From: Petrosia ficiformis
Lineage: Eukaryota > Porifera > Demospongiae > Haplosclerida > Petrosiidae
Assembly: GCA_947044365.1 (NCBI GenBank)
Contig: OX345638.1
Span: 3,643,201-3,707,200, forward strand
Reading direction: 5' to 3'
DNA length: 64,000 nucleotides
Shown: positions 1 through 14,301 of the stretch, in pieces
How positions within the stretch are numbered: the stretch's first letter is position 1
Layout: each line of letters begins with the position of its first letter
Made by a program: the position numbers and the translations under genes
Notes under the pieces: model-generated
Told to the model about the DNA's origin: nothing
Databases searched by the model: none
Seen by the model: only the letters and a program-made list of their open reading frames with translations

Positions 1-265
1 GAATCTTTTCACAAAACTCACAAAACTGAATCACCTAATAATAAGGTATTATAATTACATGTATAATGGACAATAGGACATGGTCATATACATGTGCTAC
101 TGAAACACTGCACATATACATATGCATTTTCATTCACTGCTGAAATACTGTACATGCCTAAACATGGACATGGTCATATTATATTTAAATACTGTAGATC
201 TCTGTACATGTACACAGTACAAGAATAATAAAATTAAAGAACATGTACAGATATTAAAACTGAAA

Positions 266-510
266 AAGGATGCAAACTAAATTGGGATGGTACCTCAGCA
301 ACCAAAGTGTACTAACAACTGGAGTTGTTATATGAAAGTGGCTCGTACACTTTTGTTGCTGAGTACCATCCCAATCTTGTTTGTATGATTTTGGTTATGA
401 TACCCTCCCAATCTAGTTTATGTGCTTTTTGGTTTTAATATACCTCCATACATGTTCTTTCATTTTTCTGAAAATGATTTTATTATGCTTATTTCTATTC
501 TTTTTTTGCT
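266..510. repeat. Fold-back repeat, family C (divergent copy)
   Basis: Inverted arms at about 267-313 and 347-395 share the core GGGATGGTACCTCAGCAACC and its complement. A second, weaker right-arm copy follows to about 510. It belongs to the same fold-back family as the clear copies at 50613-50915 and 61860-62160. No coding potential is seen. Confidence 0.6.
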
Positions 511-744
511 ACAGTAGAAATTAATACCAATATGGTCCAGGATCCATGTTAATTGATGGGTGGGGTCAATTACAAATAGCGTACCAGTTTGCTGTAGTGG
601 CTGAAATTATTCATTGACTAGATCAAGAAACAAAACAGCATGACAATTGTGCAGATAAATTTAAATTAAAATAAATTTGTGTTTGTGCTAAAACCACTTT
701 GATAGCCCCTCAAATATCGAAATGTACATGTATATGTAAAAGAA

Positions 745-985
745 TGTTGTGGTGAAGCCATTTGGTGGTTCTCTAGTTTAACACTCATTTCTTACCATCT
801 AGAGGGTATTGTTAGTCATAAATCCCCTCAATATCAAAAGGTACATGTATGTGTGTATTTAAATTTATTTATAAATGTTAACAGATGTTTTAGCTCATCA
901 CTGCCAACTGAAATGTATGGGTAGCAATGCTTTCAAGGCTATCCTTACATAGAGAGTACTACTGTACTCTTTGATATGATCTAGT
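745..985 (-). repeat. Dispersed repeat, family B (reverse orientation)
   Basis: This matches, in reverse complement, the copies at 11845-11960, 41995-42200 and 60994-61215, and in the same sense 51220-51430. The shared end carries a short palindrome of the type AGAGAGTAC..GTACTCTCT, seen here near 950-970. About 240 bp, non-coding. Confidence 0.6.
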
Positions 986-1082
986 TAGGTTGTCCATTAC
1001 TATTAGGAGTGTAAATGAGATTATATATTGGTTGTTTAACATAAAGATTAGTACACTTTAGCAGTAGTAGCTATTTATCATA

Positions 1083-1640
1083 CATTTTTACATTTTTATG
1101 GCTCATAGGGCCATCCCTATAATTGCTTTCCACGGGGTTGAATCTATATATACATGTACATGTATATATATTTATATGTTTGTGTCACTTGTGCGACTAT
1201 GCGTTGTATACATAGTTAAGGAAGTTACGTCATTCCCGGGGGCTCGGTCAATTAATGGGCGTGGTGCATAAAAGAATACGCGTTGGAGCTACAGACCAGC
1301 CAGGAAGTTCCAGAAAGGATGTAAAACTGCTAATAACTGTTGTATATAGCACAGAAACAGTATAAATATTATGCAAGAATCTTTAACAGGTAAGTATGAT
1401 AAGTTGTCGAGTTTCAGACACGAGGAAGTCATCATTTAGAACCTTGAAGGAGTACTTCAGTCAGTTCATCAGAGATCTGTGTATTTAGACTGCAATCGGG
1501 CTTACACTTACTTCTTCAGGCCCCGGCTTTCGAGTGCACAGAAAGGTAGAGACACCAGTGCCATCAGCAATGCTAAATACGTAGTCATCACAAAGCAAAT
1601 ATAGGGATGTTTTTTTCTCTATATACACTTGTTATCTCTA
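1083..1640 (+). repeat. Dispersed repeat, family A (long copy)
   Basis: The copy begins GGGCCATCCCTAT near 1109 and contains the GC-richer block CATTCCCGGGGGCTCGGTCA at about 1231-1250. Both the start and the end (CTCTATATACACTTGT) recur at 63195-63690. Its 3' half recurs in reverse complement at 12120-12420 and 42265-42540. No ORF is preserved, so it is probably a non-autonomous element of unknown class. Confidence 0.65.
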
Positions 1641-1946
1641 TATACACTTGTGATCTTATTTGTACTTTATTGGACATAATCATTAGTATCTTGTGAACTA
1701 AACAAATTGTACACGTGAAACTGATATACAGTTATTACTCATAACTTTATTCAAAATGTTCTAGCACTACACTAGCAGTACATATTCTATTATCAAGAGC
1801 TAGTTACAATGTATTAAGCCATACATGTACACTCTAAGCACCATAAAGCTGGACAGGGAGTATAGAGTTGCTGTACATGTAGAATTATTGCACACATGTA
1901 TTGTATTCATTATTCACTGCTCTATTGGAAGGTTACACTAAAAGGT

Positions 1947-2034
<88 letters not shown>
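1947..2034. repeat. (TG)n microsatellite
   Basis: Almost pure TG dinucleotide tract of about 88 bp with one TTTG interruption near its start. The short ORFs crossing it on both strands are artefacts of the repeat. Confidence 0.97.
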
Positions 2035-2814
2035 CAAAACTGGATATCCAAACTCTAAAGTCTAAAACTGTCACATATATATTGACATTTGACACTATGA
2101 TAATTGACACTACAAGTGATGTTGTAGTGTAATATATTAAGTACCTTAGTGTCTGGGGATTCCAATTTCATTGAAATTATTTTCTTTGCCACTTTATCAA
2201 AAATACTTGGGAAGAGTTGTCCATTCTAATAACATAATAAAGAAACAATTGATATACATGTACATGTACATTGTATGTGAAAACTACATGTGTATTAGCA
2301 TTGGTTTAGTATGATATTAATGACCACTTTTCAGTTATAGTTAATTAAAACAACACTAAATGTGACTGGATCTCCATGAGGCGCACAGGTACATGTACAT
2401 GTACATAATTATACATATACATATACATGTACAGTACATACAAGCATTTAGGAATAGGTACTTAGTTATCCATTTAGACCATTCAGATTTCTTTATTAAA
2501 ATGTTACATTTGATACTTGCACATAAAATTGGTCAACATAGTACAAGTAAGTTATACATTCAGTTTTGGCTATGTGATTTTTCCTACTGTATGAAACCCT
2601 GTGTATTATATAAACCATTGGTGTATTTGTCAGTTATACAACTATCAGGTTGTATCATAAATTCAACCTATAGCTCCACCCACAATAACTATGTATTCTA
2701 TACTATATTAGTGATATGAGATTTTAGTAATAAATCAATAATTACTTTCCGATACTTGATATTGATCTGATATTACATCTACCTTCTAGTATCTGATACC
2801 CTCCCTTAGATTTC

Positions 2815-3110
2815 AGGCCAGTAGCAGCCACCATTTCAATGATGGTATAGTATGTTACTCTAGTTCCTGAGCTACTGTTATGTCAACTTTAGACAGTTCT
2901 AAAATACTATACCATTCCTAGTATCCATAATTAAGTTGTGCTAGTTTAGCAGCATGCAGCTCACATAATTTTCAAGTGAAATATTTCTAGCATATTTGTT
3001 TTATAAAATATATGGTGTGTATACACAAGCATCTAGACTGTATGAAAAAATATTTTCATTAACAACAATGGAAACAACTCAAAGATGGCAATTAAACTGT
3101 ACTCTGGATG
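2815..3110 (+). repeat. Dispersed repeat, family I, copy 1
   Basis: About 300 bp shared with 33175-33500. Both copies contain GTTATGTCAACTT, then GCATCTAGACT, and both end around AAGATGGCAATTA. The copies are diverged with small indels. No ORF or terminal repeat was seen. Confidence 0.6.
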
Positions 3111-4798
3111 GTGATGTCATAGTTAATTATTGAATTTTGGAATATAAAATAGTCTATTAGAATGTGATGACTTACTATACTGTATGTGTGGTGTATGAGG
3201 TTTACACTATTTCTTAGATCTGACAGTGTTAATAACTGTTAATAGACTTACTACTGATGTTTATGTCTAGGCCAGCTTTTTGTTAAGAGTAGGCTTTGTT
3301 ATAATTATATCAATGTACCTTTGTGTATTATTCTGAGGCCTGCTCTTATTGTGATCATTTTATTATTTTTGTATGAAGTGTGTTCAGTTGAGTTAAATAA
3401 TCTAAAGTTAATAATTATATGTCACAAGAACACTACAGTATGGTTTGTACATGATTATCTGTAACTCAATAATGCAACAATGGATTGAAATTCAACATAA
3501 TTATATATACACAGAAGAGATTGGGAAGGATAGTTACATGAAAATCGCATAGGTACAGTAAAAAGATGGTTGGTAATTCTAAACTAAAGTAATGATCTAA
3601 GGTACATTTAAAAGGTGACCTTTAGTTAACTGACTAGTAATACCAAAATGCACACAATATACTGTACATGTCAGACAGACATAATTGTTTTGTAATTTTA
3701 GGAAAGTGATAAAATGTAGCAAACAGTAAGTCCCTTTATTGTTCACAGTGTTTCATATAGAGGGGGGCTGGGATTTCCCACCCGCAGAGTAAGTCCCCCA
3801 GATTTTCCAAAGTTTAATACTATATACATATAAGGCAACTGTTATGGTGGTAATGAATATTTATAGCTCTGGAACGTTTTTGCAATATCATCAGCTACAG
3901 GCCCCAGAAGCCACCTGAAGCAACCTCAGACAGCATAGAATTCACCATCACTGTTACTCCCATCTTGTATGAAAGCCTAGTTCTTCATGCAAGTGGAACA
4001 TAATTATTACAAATACTCAAAGAAAAAGCAATGTTAAATGAAAGTACAGCTACATGTAGATTATCAGTTGTGTATATGTATAAGTTATACACTAAGGTCA
4101 AGGCTGTTACGTGATTTATATGCCACTCCTCACATTGATTAATGTATGCAATATGCATGGCAGCTCCTCCTATCTGATAGTTCATGATCTAAGGTGCTTA
4201 GTCTTCTCTCATTGATAGATCTATATTATGATCTTACTTGATGCAGCTCCAAAGAAGATACTGAACTACATACAACAGAACACAACTTGCATTGCAAATT
4301 GGAAGCTACGTTTGCCTTTCTCCCTAACAGTCACTACTGTGAAGTTATTTTTATATCATTTTAAAGCTATAACATTACAATTTGTTTTATTCAATATCAT
4401 TAAGTCATCCAAAACGAGAGGAGAATAAGTTTTCCTGGGAGGTATATAAGTGATTTATTTACCTGATATAAAGCAATCTGATTGGTCAATTTAAGGTATA
4501 AATAATATTATACATGTAGTATTAAGTGACAGGAATTGGGAAAATCGGTAATTTCATTATCAATTCATGAGGCAAGTTTGAAATGCATATTATTATCCTG
4601 TTTTGTAAGGGAAACCAACAAAATTTGCTATGCGAAAAAGTGAACTTCCGAGATATTTCCACATATTGAATATTCAAAGTACTAATTTTCCCAGAGCCAG
4701 TCACATACATGTAGATACACACAGATTCCCTCCTGTACAAAGGATCACAGATAGCTATATGTAGGGCCATAAACAATTAGGTTAAATGTCACACATAC

Positions 4799-7700
4799 CT
4801 CCATAATGACATTTCTCACAGATGAGAGTTGTTCCTTTAGATATTTGATTTCAGTTGAATTTGGTTTATCACCACTAACAGGAAACACTTGAGGAACTAT
4901 ATCTAGTGTATGACTGTACTTCACGGATGTTTCTCGTATTATCTCCTCGACTTTTGCTACACACGCACTTTTATCACTCGCAGATAGACAATCGAAATGA
5001 GATCCAACCACTACAACAGGTACAGGCGTAACAGAATAACTAGATGATTTGGGAGGCGCAAAAGGATCTGAAGAAATTGGTTCAGATGGAGGTAATGTAG
5101 CAGCACTTCCAGAAGTGTAATGAAGTGGAGGGTTTGGTGATGTAGAGCGTGATAGTTTAAGTGGCTTAAGAGCAGATGTAGCTGTGTAAAGACGTGAACG
5201 AAAAGTCGGTTGTTGTGGAACAGAAACAGCACGGTTACGTTCGAGAGATTCCTTTCCTTGTTGTTTAGTGGTGAGTGGTATAGTATCAGTATGAAGTCTA
5301 TTCTCATACACTGTCTTCTGTCCTAAATTATGCATTTTAATGAGACTCAACCAATATAAAAGCTCTGACTTAAACTCTTCTGTAGATTTACTAATATCGA
5401 GGACTACAACGTATGCTGTGTGTTCAGTTGTGAAAAAATAATTGTGAGTGAAATAGCTATTGATATCACCAGAGAAATCCCACACATGGAATGTGTCACG
5501 ACTTGATAAATGTAGTGAACTGATTTCAATACCATAAGTAAGCTTTTTCTTATTTGGGGAACGTGAGGAATCATCTGAATCCCATCCTAATAGGAGCTGA
5601 ATGTGGCCTTTTTCTAGTACATCTCTGAGAGTTGTTTTTCCACTGTTAACTGGTCCACAGAGACAAAGCTTTACATGATCCAAAGGAGAATGGTCACTAG
5701 TTATGTCTTGTACCCAAGTATCATAACACTGCAATGTGAAATACAATAAATCATTATACATATACCATTTAAATAGACTAGGTGTGCCATAGCAATGATC
5801 CTTATCATACTTACTTACACTTGCATACACATACATGCACAGACACAGACACACAGACACACACAGTCACACACAGACACACACAGACACACACACACAT
5901 TTACATACATGTACTTATACTTATACTCATACTAGGGCTGGAGAAAAGGTTACCTTTATTCGTTTGGTATGCATTCGATGTAAATCCATGAAGTCATACA
6001 TGTACATGTAGCAATAGATACAAGTCATTATAAAGCAATACCCAATGAAGGTAAGAGAAATATTGATAAATGCGTGTCCAAACCTTCATTGGTTTTTAAC
6101 TGACGAAGCTTCAAACCTTTTTTACAACCTTCGTCCCATCCATAAGTCACACATGTACATATACGTACATGTACATATATACAAACATACATACATGTAC
6201 ATACATACATATATGTATATACATAGTTAGATACACATATGTATATACCAGTGTTTTTGATAAGCTTATATGGCGCACCATTGGCCCAAAGAGCTTCTTT
6301 TTTGGCACTGCACAGTTCTCTCTTTGGGCCAGATGGCGCAGTTAATTATGATTATATTGTCACTAACAGCATTGACTCTTTGTTAATTGGCTCAAGATGT
6401 CTTCCCAATGGCGCACACACTAACCATTGTTGAGCCAATTTGGTCCATGCTTTAAAACGTATCAAAAACTGTGGTATATACATAGTTAGATACACATATA
6501 TACATACATACATACGTACATGTACATGTATATACATACATACGTACATAGATACATAGATACATACATATGTACACACATACATACACACATACATACA
6601 TACATACATACGTACATACATACATACATACATACATACATACATACATACATTTACATACAAAGTTTACAAACATACATGTACTTACATACATACATAC
6701 ATACATATATACATACATACATACATACACACTTACATATACACACATATACATACATACATTGTACATGCACACGCACACAGACACAGACACAAAGACA
6801 CACACACACAAAACAGATACATACAAACACACACAGACACACAACATGTTACATATGTACAGTACATACACATGTACATGTACATACATGTTATATAATC
6901 GTGTACATTCGCGTACACTTACATGTACATAGTTCTACTACATGTACATACCAGTACATATACTGTACAAACAAGTACACACATGCAGGGAATAAACATG
7001 CCACACTTCAACTAATAAGACTTACTATGCGATAACTTTGTAAATTTGCTTTCATCACTAAATGCCCCCTTGTGTTAGCAGTATCTTCAGGAAACTCTTC
7101 ACTAGTAATCTGAACAACAAAAAATATAAAGTTCATTATTAGCAGGTAATCTACTGTACATGTAATACACATACCAAATATGAACAAATAATTAATTCAC
7201 TTGTGGTATGTGGAGTGGATTACTGTAATCATATTGTCAGTCTGTCTGTGTGTCCATCTGTCCAAATTTTCCAGAAAACTAAGAACATTGGCACTTTGAA
7301 CGAGCTACTTCAAATCATAAAATTGTAATAATTATAATAAAAAGGTAATCTAAAAATACAGAAATATATCCAGAGAAGTGTGGCAAACATCATAATAGGA
7401 TGGAATTATTTTGTTGAGATTACAGGTAACCAGATAAATACAGTGTACATGTATGGTATCATTGGTATGAATACCAAATATCATAAACTCCATTCTATGG
7501 ATCCAAAATAATTACACTGTATGTACATGTACATGTACATGCATGTATATATAGAATAATATAGCTTGTGTTGAGCTATACACAGATGGTGGTGCAGATT
7601 AAATTACAGAGCTTAAAACTTGGTACAAACAGTGGTACACCATGATCACCAAAAAGCTCAGTGAGAATCCTGATAATAATAAGATGTAACTTATACATAG

Positions 7701-10700
7701 TATAGTCTGTAAAATTGTTAAATATTATCACTAATTTCTTAAGGTGGCGCTCTTGCTCGGTAATGATATTCATAACTTTTTTTAGTTACTATTATTTTAC
7801 AAAAAGTATTGCAACTACATACAAGATAACAACTATTCCTTTCAACAGATCTTGGGAAGAGCTTCTTTCAGCTAAAGCTACACAGCTATCCAATACTTAT
7901 AAACCAAATTACAAAGAGCTGGAAATCAAACTTGTAGGTATATTTTTCTTGAGCATGATGGATCACATACATCTGAAACTAGACATAAATGCTTTCCTTC
8001 AATAGGGCTACAAAGTGTTAAGGCCAATTTTCTATTTAATTTTGTATTTTCACAGTAGTGACAATTGTTGCTACAAACAGTGGAATTCCCACTCTTTACG
8101 ACAACCTCTTGACAAAATAGATTGAACAAACGGTGGGCAGACATCTTCACTCCCTTCAAGTGAAATATTGAGGCCATACGTTGTGTTAGAACAGAGCGAT
8201 ATGTACCTGAATACTCCTATACATTTTAGCTCATTATAAACTGTGATAACTAACAGAAATCAAATTTCTGTGTTTGCTGACAGTCCAACCCCTTTGGTTA
8301 AGCATGGCAAACAGAACAAACATTCCAACAATAATGAATAATCAAATATTTGTGGTGGAAAACGTGTAAAGTAATGAATATCATGAATAACAGGAAGTAC
8401 TGTTAATTATTGAAACTCGTATCCGCTAGAGCGCCACCTTAAGTTTGCTATCCACCAGAAAGCCAAAGGTAACAATGAAGACATTAGACAGTAAACACAA
8501 GATTGATTGCATAAGGTTTATGAATGTGCGATTAATTGTGATTTGCAGGTGTTAACATAACTCAGGGTTTTCTTAACACTTCTACAAGTAAATTAATGCA
8601 AAGTGATATTTTTGATATACATGTACATGTACATGTACATGTACAGGGATATCATTTGAGAGAGTTAGAAACAGCTGCGTTGGGATTAATATAATCCTAT
8701 ACTCCTCTAGCACCAAGGAGTCCGGTGGCTCAGACGGTAAGAGTGCCTAAGTAGATATCAGAAGGTCCTGGGTTCAATCCCTATAGTTGGATTCATGAAT
8801 TTTTTCAGTCTTCCTGTACATTAACAAAAGGCTTAAATTACTAGTGATTGATTATGTAAATGATCCACTTCAGTCACATTAAATAATAATTAATTTTGAA
8901 TTACTAAGTAATTCACTTACATCTCCATTTTGATGTAATGCACGTCTACATCTTATATTAGGAGGATACAGCTTGTATTGTAACCACTCCACTATTGATG
9001 TGTGATCCTTTATGGCAGCAAGATGTAAGAGAGTGAGAACAGGAAGAGCAAATTTCTGATATAATAAACAAAAAACACTCTATAAATACAATGTCACTAT
9101 AATTTCAAATTTCTGACTGTGTACCTGTCTAATTTTATTTTGTGAAGAGTTCAAAAAACATTTGTCCTCCAGGTTGTTAGTTTAGTAGATATACTTATAT
9201 TATTTGGTTGACTGGATAACAAAGAAATGCACATGAGGTTTTGACCTCAAGTGCAAAATGTTGTGTGCATTGAGGCCGAAAAGTCATGTGCATTTCTTTT
9301 TTACTTTATATCATGTCATAGTTTACATTTTTGCTAGTTGTAGGAGTAACACAAAGGGATAATATTTTTGTAATTAATGTTTTGCTATACACAATGTAAT
9401 AAGTTTCTCCACTGTTTTATTAGCTTCTCCTATCTTCTATTCCTTCCTCCTGTGAGGTGGGTAGTTTGCCACTCTTTTGAAAGGTAAATAACAAAGTAAA
9501 CTCATCTCAAATTTTGCACTGCTTACATGTGTTACAACAGTCATGTGGATTACCACGTGCTTGTATTTTGAATTTATGCATACACAAAATTGTTGTAATC
9601 TTTTTTTTGTGAAAATAATGTAATTTGCAAATTCGCGAAAAATATAATTCATGCAAAAATGACATGATATATGGTATAATAAAATCTGGTGAAACACCAT
9701 CAACCAAATAATGTGTCTGTCTGTCTGTCCATGTCACCTAATTATCCCTTAAACGTCTGCATGCATATACAATTCACTTTGATGAAATTCTCTAGCAGAC
9801 TGCTTTGAACCTTTTTTCATATTGAGTACTACTTATACTCAAATGTTATCGACTTTAGGGCCAAGTCAATTGCAGACCCATCCCTACTGACATCAGAGCA
9901 AACAAAATGATCTGTTGGTTCTTCCAGGAAGAGAGGTGTCCCAACTACGTACCCTCCCAAATGTGTAGGCAGGGTCACTGAATTCCAAGCAGTATTCTCA
10001 CTAGCTTTCTGATTCCAAACTCTCAAGGGGGAACTCTTTCTTTGAACTTCCTTGAGGACACCCTTCCTTAAGAAAAGTGTTAGTGTACTTTTAGACCCAA
10101 AGTATAGCGTTCGGCTTTACTTTGGGTCTAAAAGTATACTAACACGATTTTTTTCTTCTATTTCAGAACTACCATAATATTGTCTTTCATTTGAATTCAA
10201 CTGTCATTTGATTTCAACTGTCTATTAAAGTTATTTCTTTTAAAGCTTCTTTTCTAGAACCTTTATTATACATTAGTTATAGTTTTTATGATTCTTAGAT
10301 ATGTACATATGTAGACTGCACTAATAAGTACTACACATACTGTACATGTGATTTACATGTATGTTATTTATAATACAATTGAGCTTGCAAATGAGTATCA
10401 TGACACATGTTCATACTATGATGACATATACAGAAGGGGGAGGGGTGGGGACAAAATTTACCTTAACATGAAACTGCTTGTACATGTATGTATACTGCAC
10501 AAAACCAGTAATCAATGATCCATGTTTTGGTCACTCTTCTTCCTCCCCCCACCAAAAAATCTCATATAAATGTAAAACCCTGGACATGCAAGATAAAAAT
10601 GACACTGGCCTGTATAACTACATGTATCATGCCCAAATACATGTACATTTTGTAGTACATGCATATCAATTTACATGTATTTTACACCAATGAATACATG

Positions 10701-13700
10701 CACCTGTACCTCTAGAGGCGATGGAGTAACAGCCAACTGAACTTGGTCATATAAAAGTTTAACAACTTCCAGATATCCATGCTGTGCTGCATAATGGACG
10801 GCAGTTTTACCAAGCTGAAGAGAAATACAGAAATAATTCAAATCAGTAATACAGTTATGTTAATATACATATATGATATGATTCTACACTATCACTCTTC
10901 AAACAGGACTATACATTTCTGATACTACTGTAATAGTCTTATTCAAAATTAACAGAAAGTTCCTAGACAGAGGTAAAGAGGTAGAGTGGAACAGTATCAC
11001 TCTTGGAAGACAAATTTCTTCTGATTATTATTATAAGTCATGTGACTTCCACCAATTATATTCTCAATTACCTTTTCTACTGAGAAAAAGTAATGAGATT
11101 ATAAATTCTAGTATACACATACATGTACATGTACAGTCTGTATATGTATATGTAAAGATAATAAAAATGGTTTTTAAAAAATGCAATCAAAAGTACACAA
11201 AACATTGAGATAATTTACTATACGTACCATGTAGGTATAGCCACACATGTACTTACATGTATGTAAGGTTATATGGAGGTGGTTAGTTTACCATTGTTGC
11301 TAATTTAGTTAATAAAAGTACCATTTCAATCCTGTTACAAGTACAAGTACATGCAGGGTTCTCACTAGGGTTTTTGGTGGCGTTGCTGCACCAATGATTA
11401 TAAGCTTAGAAATTAAAACAGCACCACCCATCTGCGCAAACATTTACACTATTGTAAATACGTTTACACTCACTATACATTACATATATATATACATGTG
11501 TATTGTACTAAATAGCAAACAGGTATAACTGGCCTCAGGGTTTATTTAACACCCTTACGAGTAAATTAGCCACACCCATTAAATATTTTGGCAAAAAATT
11601 ACATCGTAAAATTGGAAATAAAATTTAAACATGTACATGCACCACCATTTGCTAAAATTCTTTTGAGAACACATCAGAGATGGGACAAGTGCTTGATTAC
11701 TTGTGCTTAAAAGTTCTGTAAGCACATATTTTCAAGTGCTTGATGTGTGCTTGAAGCCCTTTTTTTTTAAGTTACACGAAATATGGTGCTTGTGCTTAAG
11801 CCTTTTTTTATAATGCTTGCCCCATCTCTGATACATGAACATATATTGATCAGAGAGTATGGTAGTACTCTCTATGTACGGATCGCTTGGAAAACCATAC
11901 ATTTCAATTGGAAGTGATGCATTGAAATCTCTTGTAATACAAGCATATATGCCCTTATAAGCATATAACTCCTGATGTTTTAAAAATGGCCAGAAATCAT
12001 TGTTTATGTAGAGAACAACAACAATTATTATAGTATTTATAATTATTGGCTTACTAAAGTAGTTTTAGCACAAATAAATAAACAAATGGATATAATATCA
12101 GTGACAGCAGCCAAGCACACACATAACATATATTGTATTTGAGAAAACAGTATCCCTATAATTCCTTTGTGATGACTATGTATCAATCACTGATGATGGA
12201 ACTAGTGTCTCTCGACTCTCTCTCTACCTTTCTGAGTACTTGTAATCAAAATCTGGGCCCTGAAGAAGTAAGTGTAACTGCAGTCTAAGTGCATAGAAAC
12301 TGAAGTACTCTTTCAAGTTTCTAAATGATAACTTCCTTATGGCTCAAACTCAACAACTTATTTTACTTACTCGTTAAAGATTCTTGCATCATTTAAAAAA
12401 GACAGTAATTAAAATGTACATGTATAAAACATGTGTTTGAATGATATTAATCTATTGTAACATGTACTTCTTAAATAATGATTATGATTATTTTCATGTT
12501 TCATCTACCTCAATAAAAATCTTAAACCGTCCAGGCTCTAAACTACAAGTACAGTACTTAATAAATTCTAACAGAGTCGAGAGTAACGATTTATTTCAAG
12601 TAGGCAGTAGACATATGCCATAATCAAACAGAAAATTAATTAGAATTACAAAATTCTGGATGCATCCCTATTAGCCACTACACCACTTAATGTAACCCAA
12701 TTTACAAAATCCTACATGTACACACCCATGTATGGGGCACAGAGCTTGGAAACCTCTCTATCATCCAACCTTAAAAAATGAGGTATCTGTCAATAATATA
12801 AGACTGCTACTAACATGTTATTAATAATCAGCATTACCTCATTTCTTAGTTCCACTTTAGCTTGATATTTCAGTAACAATTTACAAATATCAACGTTACC
12901 ATTCCTTGAAGCATGATGAAGAGCAGTCCAACCAAACTGTAATAAAAATGCTAGTATAATACATGTACATGATGTTATCGAAGATGTAGAAAGAAAGAAA
13001 GAAAGAAAGAAAGAAAGCAAGACACCTGAGGCAATGGAAAAATGAAAATGAGAGTTGCCTCGGGTGGGATTCGAACCCACGACACTCTGTACATGTACAT
13101 GTGTACTGTACATGAATACTACACATAATAGTGATATTACATGCACATTACTTACATTGCATTATGTTACACTACATTACATTCCATCACATTATAATAC
13201 ATTACATTTTATTAAATAACAAACAGCCTAACTAAACTGTGATATTAGATGTATAGTATACTACACTTCATGTACATGTATGACATTAGTTTACATGTAC
13301 ATATACATGTACATTACATGATGAAGAGCAGTAAAACAAATTACATTTACAACATTAAATTATCACATGTACTGCATATAATTATGTGAAATTTGAAGGA
13401 CTACTATTAAGTTCAGCAAGAATCTGCGTGGTAAGGCTCGGGTTACATGTTTACAGAGCTCTAGTATTCAGAGTACACAAAATGTCAGGCATGAGTTAGT
13501 CAGCCGGGATTGAATGACGCCACAAAGGGATACTATTTCTCCATATATCCTGTTAGTTCTGTGTAGCCTTAACCTCCACGTATATATACATGTATACATG
13601 TAGTGTATGTACTACATGTATTACATTAAAGATCAAAACAAAGCAAAGACATTTAAATTCACTATGTTGACAATTATTGTGAATCAGTGGTTTTAATCAA

Positions 13701-14262
13701 AACTTCGTACAACACTACCACATTGCACACTGTATTATACATGTATGTTCACATTCAGACTTACTTTGTCTTGTATGTTAATTTCTGCAGGAGTTAACTT
13801 GTGTAGAAGCTGCTGAACCATCTTGACATTGTCATGTATACAAGCCACAATTAAGGGAGTATGTTCATAATGCTGTATGAAAAAATATATATGTATATAA
13901 TTATATATACATATATATATCCCGATACGGCGAAACATCAAAGTAAACCACAGGTTTATATATCAGATATATGTAGCACCCTGTGGTCAGATATAGCACC
14001 TTGTGGTCAGATACAAAACCTGCCGTTGAAACAGACTACAAGAAAACAACGCTTACCTTCTCCAAAGTGCCGACAAAAAGGTAGGAGAAGCATAGACATC
14101 AAGAAAAGTTTTGTCATTCGTGAAATATATTGATTATAACACGCCTACTCGTGCTATATCAGATTTATAATCACCTTGCCCTCAGGCCTATAGCCCTTGT
14201 GCTCGGTGATTATAAATCTGATATAGCACTCGTAGGGTGTTATAACCTATATATATACATGT

Positions 14263-14301
<39 letters not shown>

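Noticed and set aside
1896..2132. Poly-Cys-Val and poly-Thr-His ORFs on opposite strands
   Set aside because: They arise from the (TG)n microsatellite.
6452..7035. ORFs of up to 171 codons rich in Thr/His/Ile/Tyr or Cys/Met/Val/Tyr
   Set aside because: They are translations of the (ACAT)n and (CA)n tracts and are open on both strands.
8733..8781. Possible tRNA gene
   Set aside because: A and B boxes are present but acceptor and anticodon stems do not pair, and related copies exist, so it is a SINE-like relic.
9829..10026. Minus-strand ORF of 65 codons with somewhat protein-like sequence
   Set aside because: No recognisable domain, no ATG, no splice sites compatible with the ankyrin/Roc exons; possibly a transposon relic, but not supportable.
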